A stretch of DNA of 64,000 nucleotides from Natrinema sp. SYSU A 869 (GCF_019879105.1 NZ_CP082249.1:1984001-2048000), one strand, 5' to 3'; shown: positions 1 to 8,677, numbered from the stretch's first letter. Numbers and translations: made by a program. Notes: generated by a model not told the origin, from the letters alone.

Positions 1-217
1 GTTCGGTAAAGCGCAGGTCCGACCCTCGCAGCGGTGGGTGGACGGAGCCAACGCTCTTGCCGGCCTTCGAACGGCTCGTAACCTCCGTAATATCGACGTT
101 CGGATGGCCGGCGAGCAGTCGCAAGAGCTCGCCGCCGGTAAACCCGCTCCCGCCGATGACGCTCGCGGTGATCGTCTCGGCGTTTTCGTCCGCACCGGTC
201 TCGGTGCCGACCGCCAT
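1..217 (-). CDS. argC: N-acetyl-gamma-glutamyl/LysW-gamma-glutamyl-phosphate reductase, N-terminal part
   Basis: Only the first 72 codons are present; the gene runs off the left edge. After about 17 acidic residues comes the NAD(P)-binding start SVIGGSGFTGGELLRLLAGH, typical of the ArgC/LysY semialdehyde-dehydrogenase family, followed by an HPPLRG stretch. The family reduces the acyl phosphate on the carrier-protein-bound glutamate (or aminoadipate) to the semialdehyde. The start ATG at 217 shares one base with the stop of argX (TGATG), so translation is probably coupled. The position downstream of argW-argX suggests the arginine branch of the carrier-protein pathway. Choosing arginine over lysine is inference from the adjoining argG and argH. 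Confidence 0.9.
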   Translation of the reverse strand, partial: MAVGTETGADENAETITASVIGGSGFTGGELLRLLAGHPNVDITEVTSRSKAGKSVGSVHPPLRGSDLRFTE

Positions 218-1104
218 CAGGCGGTCACCTCGAGTTCCTCGTCGGCCGCGGCAGCGGCCGTCTCTTCGAGCCAGTCGACGACGGTGCCGGCGACGTCGGT
301 CTCGACGGCTCCGTCGAGCGCTTTGAACTCAACCGTGTGGTTGACCTCATGGACAGTATACCCGTCTTCAGTTTCCATCAGGTCGATACCAAGTAGGCCG
401 CCGCCGACGGCGTCGCTCGCCTTCTGGACGAGGGCTTTCGCTTCTTCGTCCGGTTCGAAGACGTCCGTCTCCGCACCTTTAGCGGCGTTGGTGATCCAGT
501 GGTCCGACGAGCGGACCATCCCGGCGATGGGCTCGCCGTCGACCGCGAGCACGCGGATGTCCCGTCCGGGCTTCTCGACGAACTCCTGGACGTAGAACAC
601 CTTGTGTTCGTAGTGGCCGAGCGTCGCCTTATGCTCCAGAATGGCCTCTGCGGCCGACTCGGAGTCGATCTTGGCCATCAAGCGGCCCCACGAGCCCACG
701 ACAGGTTTGAGGACGCACGGATAGCCGAAGTCCTCGATGGCCTCCATGGCCGTCTCCTTCGTGAAGGCGACCTTCGTCGCGGGCGTGGGAACGCCCGCCT
801 TCTCGAGCGCGAGGCTGTTCTTCACTTTGTCAGCACAGATGTCCGCGGTCTCGTGGCTGTTGACCACCGGGATACCGTAGGCCTCGAAGAACTGCGTGGC
901 GTACAGGCTCCGGCTTGTGGCGAGACAGCGGTCGACGACGATGTCGAGGCCATCGAACGCTTCGGGCGCTTCCGAGATGTCGAAGGTCTGCTTGCGAACG
1001 TCGATCTTCGTGATCTCGTGATCGCGTTCGCGAAGCTCGTTGAGGAGGAGCTTCTCGTCCTTGCGAATCCGTGAATAGAGTATGCCAACGTTCACGCGAG
1101 CCAC
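217..1104 (-). CDS. argX: ATP-grasp ligase ArgX/LysX (glutamate or aminoadipate to carrier protein)
   Basis: The 295-residue protein is a RimK-type ATP-grasp enzyme. It has an N-terminal domain beginning VNVGILYSRIRKDEKLLL, the ATP-binding region FGYPCVLKPVVGSWGRLMAK near residue 130, and the metal-binding end GIDLMETEDGYTVHEVNHT near 240. The family joins the alpha-amino group of glutamate (ArgX) or aminoadipate (LysX) to the C-terminal glutamate of the small carrier protein LysW/ArgW. That carrier gene lies 79 bases upstream, and the next step, argC, starts inside the stop codon. Haloarchaea usually make lysine by the diaminopimelate route and argG/argH are adjacent, so an arginine role is more likely, but the sequence alone does not prove substrate choice. 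Confidence 0.93.
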   Translation of the reverse strand: MARVNVGILYSRIRKDEKLLLNELRERDHEITKIDVRKQTFDISEAPEAFDGLDIVVDRCLATSRSLYATQFFEAYGIPVVNSHETADICADKVKNSLALEKAGVPTPATKVAFTKETAMEAIEDFGYPCVLKPVVGSWGRLMAKIDSESAAEAILEHKATLGHYEHKVFYVQEFVEKPGRDIRVLAVDGEPIAGMVRSSDHWITNAAKGAETDVFEPDEEAKALVQKASDAVGGGLLGIDLMETEDGYTVHEVNHTVEFKALDGAVETDVAGTVVDWLEETAAAAADEELEVTA

Positions 1105-1183
1105 CTCTGAGTGGATGTCGCGGAGCTACGCGCCCCGCGAACGTACGTTGTCGGGTGCGGCGATGTCGCGGCCGTCTGCAAGG

Positions 1184-1348
1184 TCACTCACCCCAGTCCT
1201 CTTCGAGCTCGGGTGCCCGCTCGAGGACTGGCGGCTCCGTATCGACGACTTCCAGCTCGGCTCCACAGGTCGTACAGTCAACGATCTCTCCCACTTCCAG
1301 ATCGTCGTGCAGGGACACCTCAGCCCCACACTCGACGCATTCGGTCAT
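1184..1348 (-). CDS. argW: Amino-group carrier protein LysW/ArgW
   Basis: This 54-residue ORF translates to an acidic protein with two zinc-ribbon pairs, CVECG near residue 4 and CTTCG near 30, ending in the diagnostic EDWGE. The last glutamate is the residue to which the substrate is attached as a gamma/alpha amide during arginine or lysine synthesis, protecting its amino group. It is the first gene of a cistron with argX and argC. A TATA-like CTTTAAG lies about 30 bases before the ATG with no room for a leader, so the transcript is probably leaderless. The small size, Cys spacing and C-terminus all match the family. Confidence 0.95.
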   Translation of the reverse strand: MTECVECGAEVSLHDDLEVGEIVDCTTCGAELEVVDTEPPVLERAPELEEDWGE

Positions 1349-1375
1349 TGTACTCGCATGTGGGAGCCGGGATCA

Positions 1376-1382
1376 CTTAAAG
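1376..1382 (-). promoter_or_regulatory. TATA box of the argW-argX-argC operon
   Basis: CTTTAAG on the minus strand begins 34 bases before the argW ATG. In this window several genes have a TTTAA-type box at about this distance (argG, srp54, the gene at 37,643), which fits leaderless haloarchaeal transcripts. Confidence 0.6.
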
Positions 1383-1488
1383 CCTTCGAACTTAACAGCA
1401 AAATTATACTAACTGCACGCCACTCTAACGGTCCGTGGGGGCTACTTCACCGCAGATTCACTTTGACATATCATGAAGTAGGTGATTT

Positions 1489-1505
1489 GATCCCCTAGGG
1501 GGATC
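1489..1505. repeat. Palindrome GATCCCC-TA-GGGGGATC between argH and argW
   Basis: A 7-bp perfect inverted repeat with a 2-3 base centre lies about 70 bases past the argH stop and about 110 bases upstream of the argW TATA box. There is no U-run behind it, so it looks more like a protein-binding site or transcript-end structure than a bacterial-type terminator. Nothing else is seen in the 1,349-1,576 gap. Confidence 0.4.
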
Positions 1506-1576
1506 GTCGTCGGTCCAGTCGGTCGGCGGGGTGCGGTTTCGGCAGTTGACCGGCCCACATCGAGCGAGCGATGATT

Positions 1577-3135
1577 TCAAACATAGCCGTTCACCTCCGA
1601 ACGGAGCACATCGTGTGCCGTCTCGAGCGCGTCGGACGCGTCCGCGAGTGCATTCTCGTCGGTCATGACGGCCGTGCGGGCCGACTCGATCTGGGGGGTA
1701 ACCGCATCGGGCGCGGGGCCGCCCTGCGAGTCGCGACTCGCGACGCTCTCGACGGGATCGAGCGCGTCTCGGACGGCCGCGGGATCGACGTAGGCCTCGA
1801 GCGACTCGCCGAGCACTTCCTGCGCGGCGGACTCGAGAGCGTCGTAGTCCGCGCCGTTCGCTCTCGGTTCGTCACCGCTCGCGTTCTCCGCGGAACTTCG
1901 TTCCGCGCTATTGTCGGCCGCGATGGCCACAAGTTCGTGTGCCGTCCGGAACGGCAACCCGTTCGCCGCGAGCAGATCCGCGACGCCGGTCGCTGTCGAG
2001 AAGCCTTCGCCGGCCTCCGCGGCCAGCGTCTCTTCGTTCCAGTCAGCAGTGGCGACCGCGCCCGCCGCGACCTCGCTAGCTTCGGTGACCGCGTCGGCGG
2101 TCTCCCAGGCATGAGTCGTCGCCCGCTGGAGATCACGGTTGTACGCGCGTGGCAGCCCCTTCAGCGTCGTCGTCAATCCCTGAACGTTGCCGGCCGCGTC
2201 GCCCGCGACCGCACGGACGAGTTCCAGCGTATCCGGGTTCTTCTTCTGGGGCATGATCGACGACGTCGAGGAGTAGTCGTCCGCCAGATCGACGAAGCCG
2301 CGGTTCGCGAAGATGATTACGTCCTCCGCGAGCCCCGACAGCGTCGTCGCGTGCGTCGACAGCGCCTGTGTCGTCTCGAGCAGGAAGTCCCGGCTCGAGG
2401 CGGCGTCCATCGAATTTTCGACGACTCCCCCGAAGCCGAGTAAGTCGGCCGTCCGCTCGCGGTCGATATCGAACGTCGTGCCCGCAAAGGCGGCCCCGCC
2501 AAGCGGTGACTCGTTGATCCGGTCGTAGGCCTCGAGCAACCGTTCGGTGTCGCGGCGGACAGCACCCTCGTAGGCCAGCGCCCAGTGGGCCACGGTGGTG
2601 GGCTGGGCGGGCTGGAGGTGTGTGTAGCCGGGCATGATCGTCTCGATGTGGGCCTCGGCGACGTCGACCAGCGACTCGCGCAGTGCGAGCGTCGTCTCGA
2701 TCGCCCCGAGAACGTCCTCGCGCAGGCGATATCGGATGCAGGCCGCGACTTCGTCGTTGCGCGACCGTGCGGTGTGCATCTTGCCGCCGTCCGCGCCGAT
2801 GCGCTCGATGACCGCCGTTTCGATGGCCTCGTGGACGTCCTCACCGTCGGGTAAGGAACCGTGGCCGTCGACCTTGATCGCGTCGATAGCGGTCAGAATC
2901 TGCCCAGCCACGTCGTCCGCGATGATTCCCTGCTCGGCGAGCATGACCGTGTGTGCGCGGTCGACTTCGAGGTCTGCCTCGAAAATGCGTTCGTCCGCTG
3001 CGAGCGAGGAGAGGAAGCTCCGGGCGGGGCCGCCGCTGAAGCGGTCCCGGCGGACGACACCCTCGTCGTCAGTTCCCCGTCAGTAAGGTGGGATTCGAGC
3101 TGGGACGAATCGTCGTGAGCACTCTCCTCGGTCAT
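1577..3135 (-). CDS. argH: Argininosuccinate lyase, with an apparent one-base frameshift near the start
   Basis: The protein releases fumarate from argininosuccinate to give arginine. The aspartase/fumarase-superfamily signature SSIMPQKKNPDTLEL is intact, as are the conserved HTHLQPAQPTT-like block and the C-terminal domain. The long frame has no ATG before codon MLAEQG at 2,944, yet coding similarity continues upstream as RRDRFSGGPARSFLSS, a conserved family block. The natural start is ATG 3,135 (MTEESAHDDSS), two bases after the argG stop. The two frames join if the C4 run at 3,075-3,078 has one more C. This is probably a sequencing error, because the enzyme would otherwise lack an essential N-terminal region. 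The stop is TGA at 1,577. Confidence 0.92.
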
Positions 3136-3137
3136 GA

Positions 3138-4373
3138 TTAGTCGTCGTCTCCGCCGCTTCCGTCAGTTGCGAGCTCGACTTCCTCGTCGTCCGCGTTCGC
3201 GGCGATCGCCTCGTTCGCGAGGCGGCGCTGGAAGCCGTGGTACTTCGCGACGCCGGTGGCATCTTCCTGCTTGATCTTGCCAACCGTCTCGGTGTCGAAG
3301 GAGGCGTGTTCTGCGGAGTAGGCCGCGAACGTGCTGTCACGTGCGACCGGACGCGCCTGGCCGCCCTCGAAGCGGATCGTGACGGTGCCGGTCACGCGCT
3401 TTTGGGTCTCGTCGATGAAGCCCTCGAGCGCGCTCATGAGCGGTGCGTCAATCAGGCCCTCGTAGCCCTTCTGGGACCACTGGTGGTCGATCTGTTGTTT
3501 GAACTGACGCTCCTCCTGGGTGAGAACGAGGCCCTCGAGGGCCTCGTGAGCGTTCAGCAGCGTCGTTGCGCCGGGGTGCTCGTAGTTCTCGCGCACCTTC
3601 AGCCCGAGCATGCGGTCTTCCATCATGTCAGTACGACCGACACCGTAACTGCCGGCAAGTTCGTTGAGATGTTCGATGAGTTCGACCGGCTCGTACTCCT
3701 GGCCGTCGACGGCGACGGGATAGCCGTTCTCGAAGGTGATCTCGATCTCTTCGGTTTCGTCGGAGGGGTTGTCAGTCCACGCGTAGATGTCCGTCGGCGG
3801 GACGTAGTTCGGATCCTCAAGGTCGTCGCCCTCGACCGAGCGGCTCCAGATGTTGGTGTCGATCGACCAGTCGCCGCCACTGCCGCCCTCGACGGGGAGG
3901 TCCTTCTCGGCGGCGTACTCTTTTTCCCACTCGCGGGTGAGCCCGAGTTCGCGCACGGGGGCGATGACCTCGAGGTCCGAGGTCCGCCAGACGGCCTCGA
4001 ATCGGAGCTGGTCGTTGCCCTTGCCCGTACAGCCGTGGGCGATACCGGTACAGTCCTGTTCCTCTGCGACCTCCAGGATCGCTTCCGCGATTACTGGACG
4101 GGCGAGCGCCGTTCCCAGCGGGTAGCCCTGATAGGTCGCGTTCGCGCGAACGCTCTCGAGACAAAGTTGAGCGAATTCCTCTCGCGCGTCGACGACGTAG
4201 TGTTCGAGGCCGAGCGCCTCAGCGGTTTCCTCGGCTTCGTCGAACTCTTCGGCCGGCTGGCCGACGTCGACGGTGACGCCGATCACGTCGTCGTATCCGT
4301 ATTCTTCCTCGAGCAGCGGGACACAGACAGTCGTGTCCAGACCACCCGAAAACGCAAGTGCCACGCGGGTCAT
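3138..4373 (-). CDS. argG: Argininosuccinate synthase
   Basis: The protein condenses citrulline and aspartate using ATP. The N-terminus MTRVALAFSGGLDTTVCVPL carries the PP-loop SGGLDTT. The family blocks GCTGKGNDQLRFE and YGVGRTDMMEDRMLGLK follow. The ORF could open seven codons earlier at 4,394, but ATG 4,373 matches the usual N-terminus and lies 36 bases below a GTTTAAG box, as expected for a leaderless message. The tail after about residue 385 is acidic (DDEEVELATDGSGGDDD). argH follows after two bases, so the two genes form one operon for the last steps of arginine synthesis. Confidence 0.97.
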   Translation of the reverse strand: MTRVALAFSGGLDTTVCVPLLEEEYGYDDVIGVTVDVGQPAEEFDEAEETAEALGLEHYVVDAREEFAQLCLESVRANATYQGYPLGTALARPVIAEAILEVAEEQDCTGIAHGCTGKGNDQLRFEAVWRTSDLEVIAPVRELGLTREWEKEYAAEKDLPVEGGSGGDWSIDTNIWSRSVEGDDLEDPNYVPPTDIYAWTDNPSDETEEIEITFENGYPVAVDGQEYEPVELIEHLNELAGSYGVGRTDMMEDRMLGLKVRENYEHPGATTLLNAHEALEGLVLTQEERQFKQQIDHQWSQKGYEGLIDAPLMSALEGFIDETQKRVTGTVTIRFEGGQARPVARDSTFAAYSAEHASFDTETVGKIKQEDATGVAKYHGFQRRLANEAIAANADDEEVELATDGSGGDDD

Positions 4374-4402
4374 ATCGTACTCGAGTAAACCCACAGGACG
4401 GA

Positions 4403-4409
4403 CTTAAAC
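4403..4409 (-). promoter_or_regulatory. TATA box of the argG-argH operon
   Basis: GTTTAAG on the minus strand begins 36 bases before ATG 4,373. The distance favours 4,373 over the more upstream in-frame start. Behind it are the A/T-rich bases expected upstream of a haloarchaeal promoter. Confidence 0.6.
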
Positions 4410-4725
4410 TCATTGGTTTCAATTTCGAAAAATAGAGATAGAGAAGCCGCTAACCGAAAATACTGCAGTTTCGGGGAATGTTGAAACGAACCGGAACAAG
4501 GGAAGTAGTATAGTACGGGCTCAAAGGCCCGGTCGGAATCGCCGCGGCCGCCGCCGAGCGACGGTCCCGTCGGTACCGGGAACGGCGAGTGTGGTACCGA
4601 CGAGGCGGCTCATTGTCGGAACAGTGCGGATCCATAGTATTAAATCCTGCTACATCACGCCCCAGCGGTTCTCAGTGCGGGTTCGTCGATCTCGAGAGAG
4701 CTAACCGGTACGTTAGGGGTCGACG
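4410..4725. other. Intergenic region without recognisable gene
   Basis: This is about 315 bases between the argG promoter and the 3' end of the next minus-strand gene. The only open frame (4,450-4,635, minus) is an arginine-rich translation of GC-rich DNA and does not look like protein. No hairpin with a U-run and no RNA gene is seen. Confidence 0.5.
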
Positions 4726-5856
4726 CTAGTCGTCGTCGGGCAGCGATAGCACGTTCTCCCGACCAATTCGGAACACCTCGATCTCGTCGCTCTCGCGCAG
4801 GTCGCCGACGACCTGACTCGTCTTGGCCTCGGTCCAGTCTAGTTCCGAGACGACCTCCTGTTGTTTGACCCGGCCGCCGCGTTCCTGGAGCAGGCGGAGG
4901 ACCCGTTCCTCGTTGCTCAGCAGTTCCGGCGGGGGCCCGTCGGGGACGGTCTGCTCAGAGACAGCCGCGCTATCAGCCCGTTGGACGGTCTCGTCTCCGT
5001 CGGCGGTTGCCTCGTGGTCTGAACGTTTGCGGCCGACTAACCAGCCGGCGACGCCGACGGTCGCGAGCAGCGCGAGTGCGAGCGTGACGATCGCCCACGG
5101 CATCGACGGCTCCTCGCCGGACTGGGGCTCTTCCGTGCCCGCATCACTGTTCCGTATCAGCTCGATTCTGGGCTCGTCGTCGGCGAAGCTCTGGTCGCCC
5201 TCCCAACTGACCGATCCATCCGGGGGACCGGACGGCGACGGTTCTACCGCCAGTTCGCCCTCGTTCTCATAGACGGCGTACTCGTCCGGCCAGCGGAACT
5301 GCAGCGTCGTGCCGTCGGTGAGCGTAAACCCGGAGAGGGCAGTGCCCGCTTCGATCCGATTGACCTGAACGCGCGCGAAGTGAGACCACTCGAAGGTGAC
5401 TCTTACGTGACCGATCTCCTCCGGTCTGGACGTCGTCTCCGTGGTAATGGAGACGTTTGAGATCGACATCTCACGGTCAGTCGCGTTTTCTCCCTTGGAG
5501 AGCGTCTCGTTCCAACTCCGGCGTTCCTCGGCGACGTACCAAGCCGTATTGTCCGAGATATTCGCCCGTAACGACTCCCACTCTGTGGATCGGTTTTCGT
5601 CGGAGAGATAGAACTGATAGTCGACAGTCACCCGTGCCGAGCCGTTCTCGGTGATCAACACGTCGATATAGGTCTGATTCGCCTCCCCAAGTTGCGGCGT
5701 TTCGTTCGCCTCTCCCTGGCCGTCGGGTGCTTCCTGTAGCGCCGCTCGCTGCGTCCCGACGTCTGCCGCGACACCAGCCGAGGCCGAGACGAACCCGATC
5801 GAGCACGCAACTACCACGAGCACACACAGCAGGGCCCACAGCCCCCTCGCCTCCAT
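4726..5856 (-). CDS. Membrane-anchored protein with cytoplasmic winged-helix domain
   Basis: The 376-residue protein starts with a signal peptide (LLCVLVVVACSIGFVSASAG). An extracellular beta-rich region of about 230 residues with many Asn-X-Ser/Thr sites follows, then a single TM segment (ALALLATVGVAGWLVG, about 258-275). The C-terminal winged helix contains LLSNEERVLRLLQERGG and TEAKTSQVVGDLRESDEIEV. Haloarchaea have many such proteins (DUF7345/DUF7343-like), often annotated as helix-turn-helix regulators. An outside sensor signalling to an inside DNA-binding domain is plausible but inferred. No operon partner is close; the gene faces the intergenic gap behind argG. Confidence 0.8.
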   Translation of the reverse strand: MEARGLWALLCVLVVVACSIGFVSASAGVAADVGTQRAALQEAPDGQGEANETPQLGEANQTYIDVLITENGSARVTVDYQFYLSDENRSTEWESLRANISDNTAWYVAEERRSWNETLSKGENATDREMSISNVSITTETTSRPEEIGHVRVTFEWSHFARVQVNRIEAGTALSGFTLTDGTTLQFRWPDEYAVYENEGELAVEPSPSGPPDGSVSWEGDQSFADDEPRIELIRNSDAGTEEPQSGEEPSMPWAIVTLALALLATVGVAGWLVGRKRSDHEATADGDETVQRADSAAVSEQTVPDGPPPELLSNEERVLRLLQERGGRVKQQEVVSELDWTEAKTSQVVGDLRESDEIEVFRIGRENVLSLPDDD

Positions 5857-5942
5857 TGCTATGATATGACGGATCCGTCTAAATAGGTCTTTCCGACCGC
5901 GGTAACGATGTGTTTTTCAAACAGTCAGCACAATCTGAACAT

Positions 5943-6219
5943 ATGTTCGATACGCGCGGCGAACTTGGGGTCGAAAGCCTGCTGAAGATCGTCCTCGGGC
6001 TGGTCGCCGTCTTATACGGATTACTGTAACGATTTACCGGCGCAACCCCAGAGCGGACGGGGTTGCGCTGGCAATGACTTACAGTAGACCGTATTACTCG
6101 TGCTCGAGGTCATCGGAGCGGTGATCAGCAGTATCACGAGTCTGCTCGGTCCGTTCACCCTCCTCATCCAGTTCGCGATTGCCGTACTGATCATCCTCTG
6201 GTTGCTCGATCAGCTCTAA
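5943..6219 (+). pseudogene. Small membrane protein gene split by a MITE
   Basis: The first part (5,943-6,014) encodes an acidic start, MFDTRGELGVESLLKIV, entering a hydrophobic segment. It reaches a stop at 6,027 inside inserted DNA. The second part (6,097-6,219) continues in the same reading frame with LVLEVIGAVIS and a second hydrophobic segment ending ILWLLDQL. Removing the 79-bp insert and one TTA copy gives a continuous 64-residue protein with two TM helices, like the small hydrophobic proteins of unknown function common in haloarchaea (DUF7554-like; name uncertain). The exact frame restoration is the main evidence that this is a recently broken gene. Confidence 0.85.
6015..6093. mobile_element. 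MITE-like element with TTA target duplication
   Basis: The 79-bp sequence has terminal inverted repeats beginning TACGG(A/T)(T/C)TACTGTAA. The inner arms GCGCAACCCC and GGGGTTGCGC make nearly the whole element fold back on itself. It is flanked by TTA at 6,012-6,014 and 6,094-6,096, the presumed target duplication. No transposase is encoded, so it would depend on a related IS elsewhere. It interrupts the small membrane gene described above. Confidence 0.8.
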
Positions 6220-6292
6220 CCCGGCCATCGAACCGCCGTCGACCGCGAGCGACCAGCAGACTGATAGCCGCCTCGATCCAATATCGACCGAA

Positions 6293-6793
6293 GTGTACAG
6301 CGTCAACGTTCCAGTTCCCGGTCGTGTCCGGCAGCTCGCGAACCGACTTCACCCTGACCTGATCGGGTTCGAGACTGTCCGCGAGGACCACTCGTGTCTG
6401 CTCAAGCGACTCGGCGAGGCCGACCACGTCGCACAGCTTCAGCATCGCGCCCACCGTGCGCTCGAGGGTGCTCCCGCCGTCGAAGCCGAGATCACCGATA
6501 TCGACTACTTCGACGACCCGCCGCTGGGCTCGGCTCCGGTCGTCTATTTGGCCGTCGAGAGTCCCGGGCTCGAGGGGATCCACGCCGACCTCACCGACGC
6601 CTTCGAGACTGTCGACGGACTCGAGGGCAGCGACTACGTCCCGCACGTGACGCTGGCCCGCGGCGGCGACCTCGCAACCGCGAAACGGCTGGCCGACCGC
6701 GATATCGATCCGATTCGGTGGACGGTCAGCGAACTCGAGTTCTGGGACGGGACGGACAAGCTGCCGGTGAGTCGCGTCTCGCTGCCGTCGTAG
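6293..6793 (+). CDS. 2H phosphoesterase / 2'-5' RNA ligase family protein
   Basis: The protein has 166 residues and a GTG start (MYSVNVPVPGRVRQLANRL). The two histidine motifs of the LigT/2H fold are seen: DHSCLLKRLG near residue 31, where the usual H-x-T/S appears as H-S-C, and HVTLARGG near residue 121. The central PPLGSAPVVYLAVESPGLEG block is typical of haloarchaeal members. Family members act on 2',3'-cyclic or 2'-5' phosphodiester bonds in RNA; the natural substrate is unknown. The last codons lie in a tandem repeat (6,766-6,876), so the C-terminus sits on unstable DNA. Confidence 0.82.
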   Translation: MYSVNVPVPGRVRQLANRLHPDLIGFETVREDHSCLLKRLGEADHVAQLQHRAHRALEGAPAVEAEITDIDYFDDPPLGSAPVVYLAVESPGLEGIHADLTDAFETVDGLEGSDYVPHVTLARGGDLATAKRLADRDIDPIRWTVSELEFWDGTDKLPVSRVSLPS

Positions 6794-6876
6794 CGGGCGG
6801 TGAGTCGCGTCTCGCACTCGCTGCCGTCGTAGCGGGCGGTGAGTCGCGTCTCGCACTCGCTGCCGTCGTAGCGGGA
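6766..6876. repeat. Three tandem copies over the 3' end of the 2H phosphoesterase gene
   Basis: Copies at 6,766-6,798 (33 bp), 6,799-6,837 (39 bp) and 6,838-6,876 (39 bp) share GGTGAGTCGCGTCTCGC and CTGCCGTCGTAGCGGG. The first lacks a 6-bp CACTCG block. The first copy contains the gene's stop; the other two are downstream echoes of it. Beyond the array, CGGCGGCCGCGTGCGT occurs twice 34 bases apart (about 6,891 and 6,925). The rest of the gap up to 7,158 shows nothing further. Confidence 0.9.
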
Positions 6877-7158
6877 CTCGAATCGGTTTCGGCGGCCGCG
6901 TGCGTGTGCATCCATTATTCATCGGCGGCCGCGTGCGTCCACCGTCAGCCTGCAGGGGCGGCTCGAACGTGGGAGGTAGTCTCAGTCAGGATTCGCAAAT
7001 ACCGCTGCTACCTACGCCGGAGGCCACAAGGATTCGTTCCGGAGAGAGATCCGCTTGGAAGCTAAATCAGCCGTAATCTGGTGTACGAAGGTGTCAGCAG
7101 TCAGGGTAGCGTCGGCCGTTGAACTGTAGGTTAAGTCGCTCCGGCCCGTGGCACTGAT

Positions 7159-8331
7159 GTGGTTTCAACGCTACTTGTCGCAGCGGTCGTCGGAATCGCC
7201 ATCGGAGCCTTCCTCCAGAAGGGGCGATTCTGTTTCGTCAACGCCTTTCGGGACTTTTTCGCGTACAAGGACTCCCGGGTCACGAAGGGCGTTCTCGCTG
7301 CGACGCTTCTGACGATGGTCTTCTGGGGTATCGCTTATCAGTTCGGCTACTATCAGGGGTTCTGGACGCCCGATTGGGGGCTGACCGGCCTCGTCGGCGG
7401 CTTCATCTTCGGCGTAGGGATGACCTACGCCGGCGGCTGTGCCAGCGGCACGCTCTACCGGGCCGGTGAGGGCTACCTCCAGTTCTGGCTCACCCTGCTG
7501 TTCATGGGCGTCGGCTACGTCGGGTTTACCGTTGCCTTCCCGACCCTCGAGAGTACGTACTTCGATGCGCTCACGTTCGGGACCGGGGTGAGCCTGTTCA
7601 CTGTCACGTCCGTCCCGGCTGGTCTTCTCGCGCTTGCGGTTGCGGTCGCCGGGTTGTTCGTCTACGCCACGCTGACCGGGCGTTCGTCGACGGCCGCCGC
7701 GTTCGGCGAACGCGCAGACGTGGCCCAGCTCAACCCGACCGCACTCCTCGCACCGGTCGTGGGACTCCGCCAGTTTGTCCGCGGAACGGTGGCGTATTTC
7801 CGCGGTCTCGTCCACACGTGGCGCCATCCCATCGTCTCGAGCAAGCAACCGTGGGATCCCCGCACCGCCGCGCTCGGCATCACCGCGGCCGCGGTGCTCT
7901 GGTTCAGCCAAGTCTCTATCGTCGGTATCACCGGCCCGGAAGCCCGCTGGACGGGGTATCTCCTCTCGCAGGTCGGCGTCGACGCGGAATCGTTCGACTA
8001 CTGGGGCTCGGTCCTCTTCCAGGGCCAGGGCGTCGGCGTGACCGTCGACATGGTGATGATCGGCTTCGTCATCGTCGGCGCGTTCCTCGCAGCCCTCTGG
8101 AGCGGGGACTTTTCGGTGCGGGTCCCGAAGCGCCGCCGGCTTCCGAACGCCATCGTCGGCGGCCTCATGATGGGGGCTGGCTCGCGGCTCGCTCCCGGCT
8201 GCAACATCGGGAACATCTACTCTGGCATCGCGGAACTCTCGGTCCACTCGTTCATTGCGGCCATCGGCATCGTCGCCGGCGTCTACGTGATGACTCACTG
8301 GATCTACCGCGAAGTCGGCTGTGCGATCTGA
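7159..8331 (+). CDS. YeeE/YedE-family (TsuA-like) sulfur-compound transporter
   Basis: The protein has 390 residues, about nine or ten TM helices and a GTG start. Two pseudo-repeats carry the family signatures: QKGRFCFVNAFRD near residue 20 and AGGCASGTLYRAGEG near 95 in the first half, and GAGSRLAPGCNIGNIYSG near 345 in the second. The conserved cysteines of these motifs are those used by characterised thiosulfate importers to pass substrate through the membrane. A TusA-like protein and a rhodanese follow directly, which supports a role in importing sulfane sulfur. GTTAAG about 30 bases upstream could be the TATA box. Confidence 0.9.
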   Translation: MVSTLLVAAVVGIAIGAFLQKGRFCFVNAFRDFFAYKDSRVTKGVLAATLLTMVFWGIAYQFGYYQGFWTPDWGLTGLVGGFIFGVGMTYAGGCASGTLYRAGEGYLQFWLTLLFMGVGYVGFTVAFPTLESTYFDALTFGTGVSLFTVTSVPAGLLALAVAVAGLFVYATLTGRSSTAAAFGERADVAQLNPTALLAPVVGLRQFVRGTVAYFRGLVHTWRHPIVSSKQPWDPRTAALGITAAAVLWFSQVSIVGITGPEARWTGYLLSQVGVDAESFDYWGSVLFQGQGVGVTVDMVMIGFVIVGAFLAALWSGDFSVRVPKRRRLPNAIVGGLMMGAGSRLAPGCNIGNIYSGIAELSVHSFIAAIGIVAGVYVMTHWIYREVGCAI

Positions 8332-8383
8332 GAACGAATCGTTCGCCAATTACATACCGCTACGAACACGGAAACACGATACA

Positions 8384-8677
8384 ATGCCATCCATCGACGA
8401 CGTGACGAACACGCCAGACGAATTGAGCGACGATCAAGCGGACGAACTCTTAGAGGAGGCTGATCTCGTCCAGGACATGATGGGCGAGGTCTGTCCCTAC
8501 CCGCAGGTCGAGGCCAAGAAGGGGCTTCAAGGGCTCGAGTCGGGTGACCTCCTCGTTCAGGAGACCGATCACGTCCCCTGTACCGAGAACGTGCCGCGAG
8601 CCGTCGGCGACGACGCCGACGCGCAGGTGTGGCGCAGCGGCGATGCAGTCTACCGAATCTACCTCCGGAAACGATAA
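8384..8677 (+). CDS. TusA/SirA-like sulfur carrier protein
   Basis: The 97-residue protein starts at ATG 8,384. An acidic N-terminal extension of about 30 residues precedes the TusA fold, with the hallmark C-P-x-P motif in MGEVCPYPQVEAKKGL. The fold continues LESGDLLVQETDH to an alternating strand near the end. The CPxP cysteine carries persulfide sulfur in known TusA proteins. It lies 52 bases after the transporter and its stop overlaps the start of the next gene (TAATG), so the three form one operon for sulfur uptake and relay. Confidence 0.9.
   Translation: MPSIDDVTNTPDELSDDQADELLEEADLVQDMMGEVCPYPQVEAKKGLQGLESGDLLVQETDHVPCTENVPRAVGDDADAQVWRSGDAVYRIYLRKR

Noticed and set aside
217-1348. 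Assigning the argW-argX-argC group to lysine synthesis
   Set aside because: argG and argH are adjacent in the same direction, and haloarchaea usually use the diaminopimelate route for lysine; a dual role cannot be excluded.
4450-4635. 61-codon ORF between argG and the next gene
   Set aside because: Arg-rich, no start context, no protein-like pattern.
7171-8349. 392-codon open frame antisense to the sulfur transporter
   Set aside because: Asp/Arg/Glu-rich translation typical of the reverse strand of GC-rich genes; the plus-strand frame has clear family motifs and TM helices.
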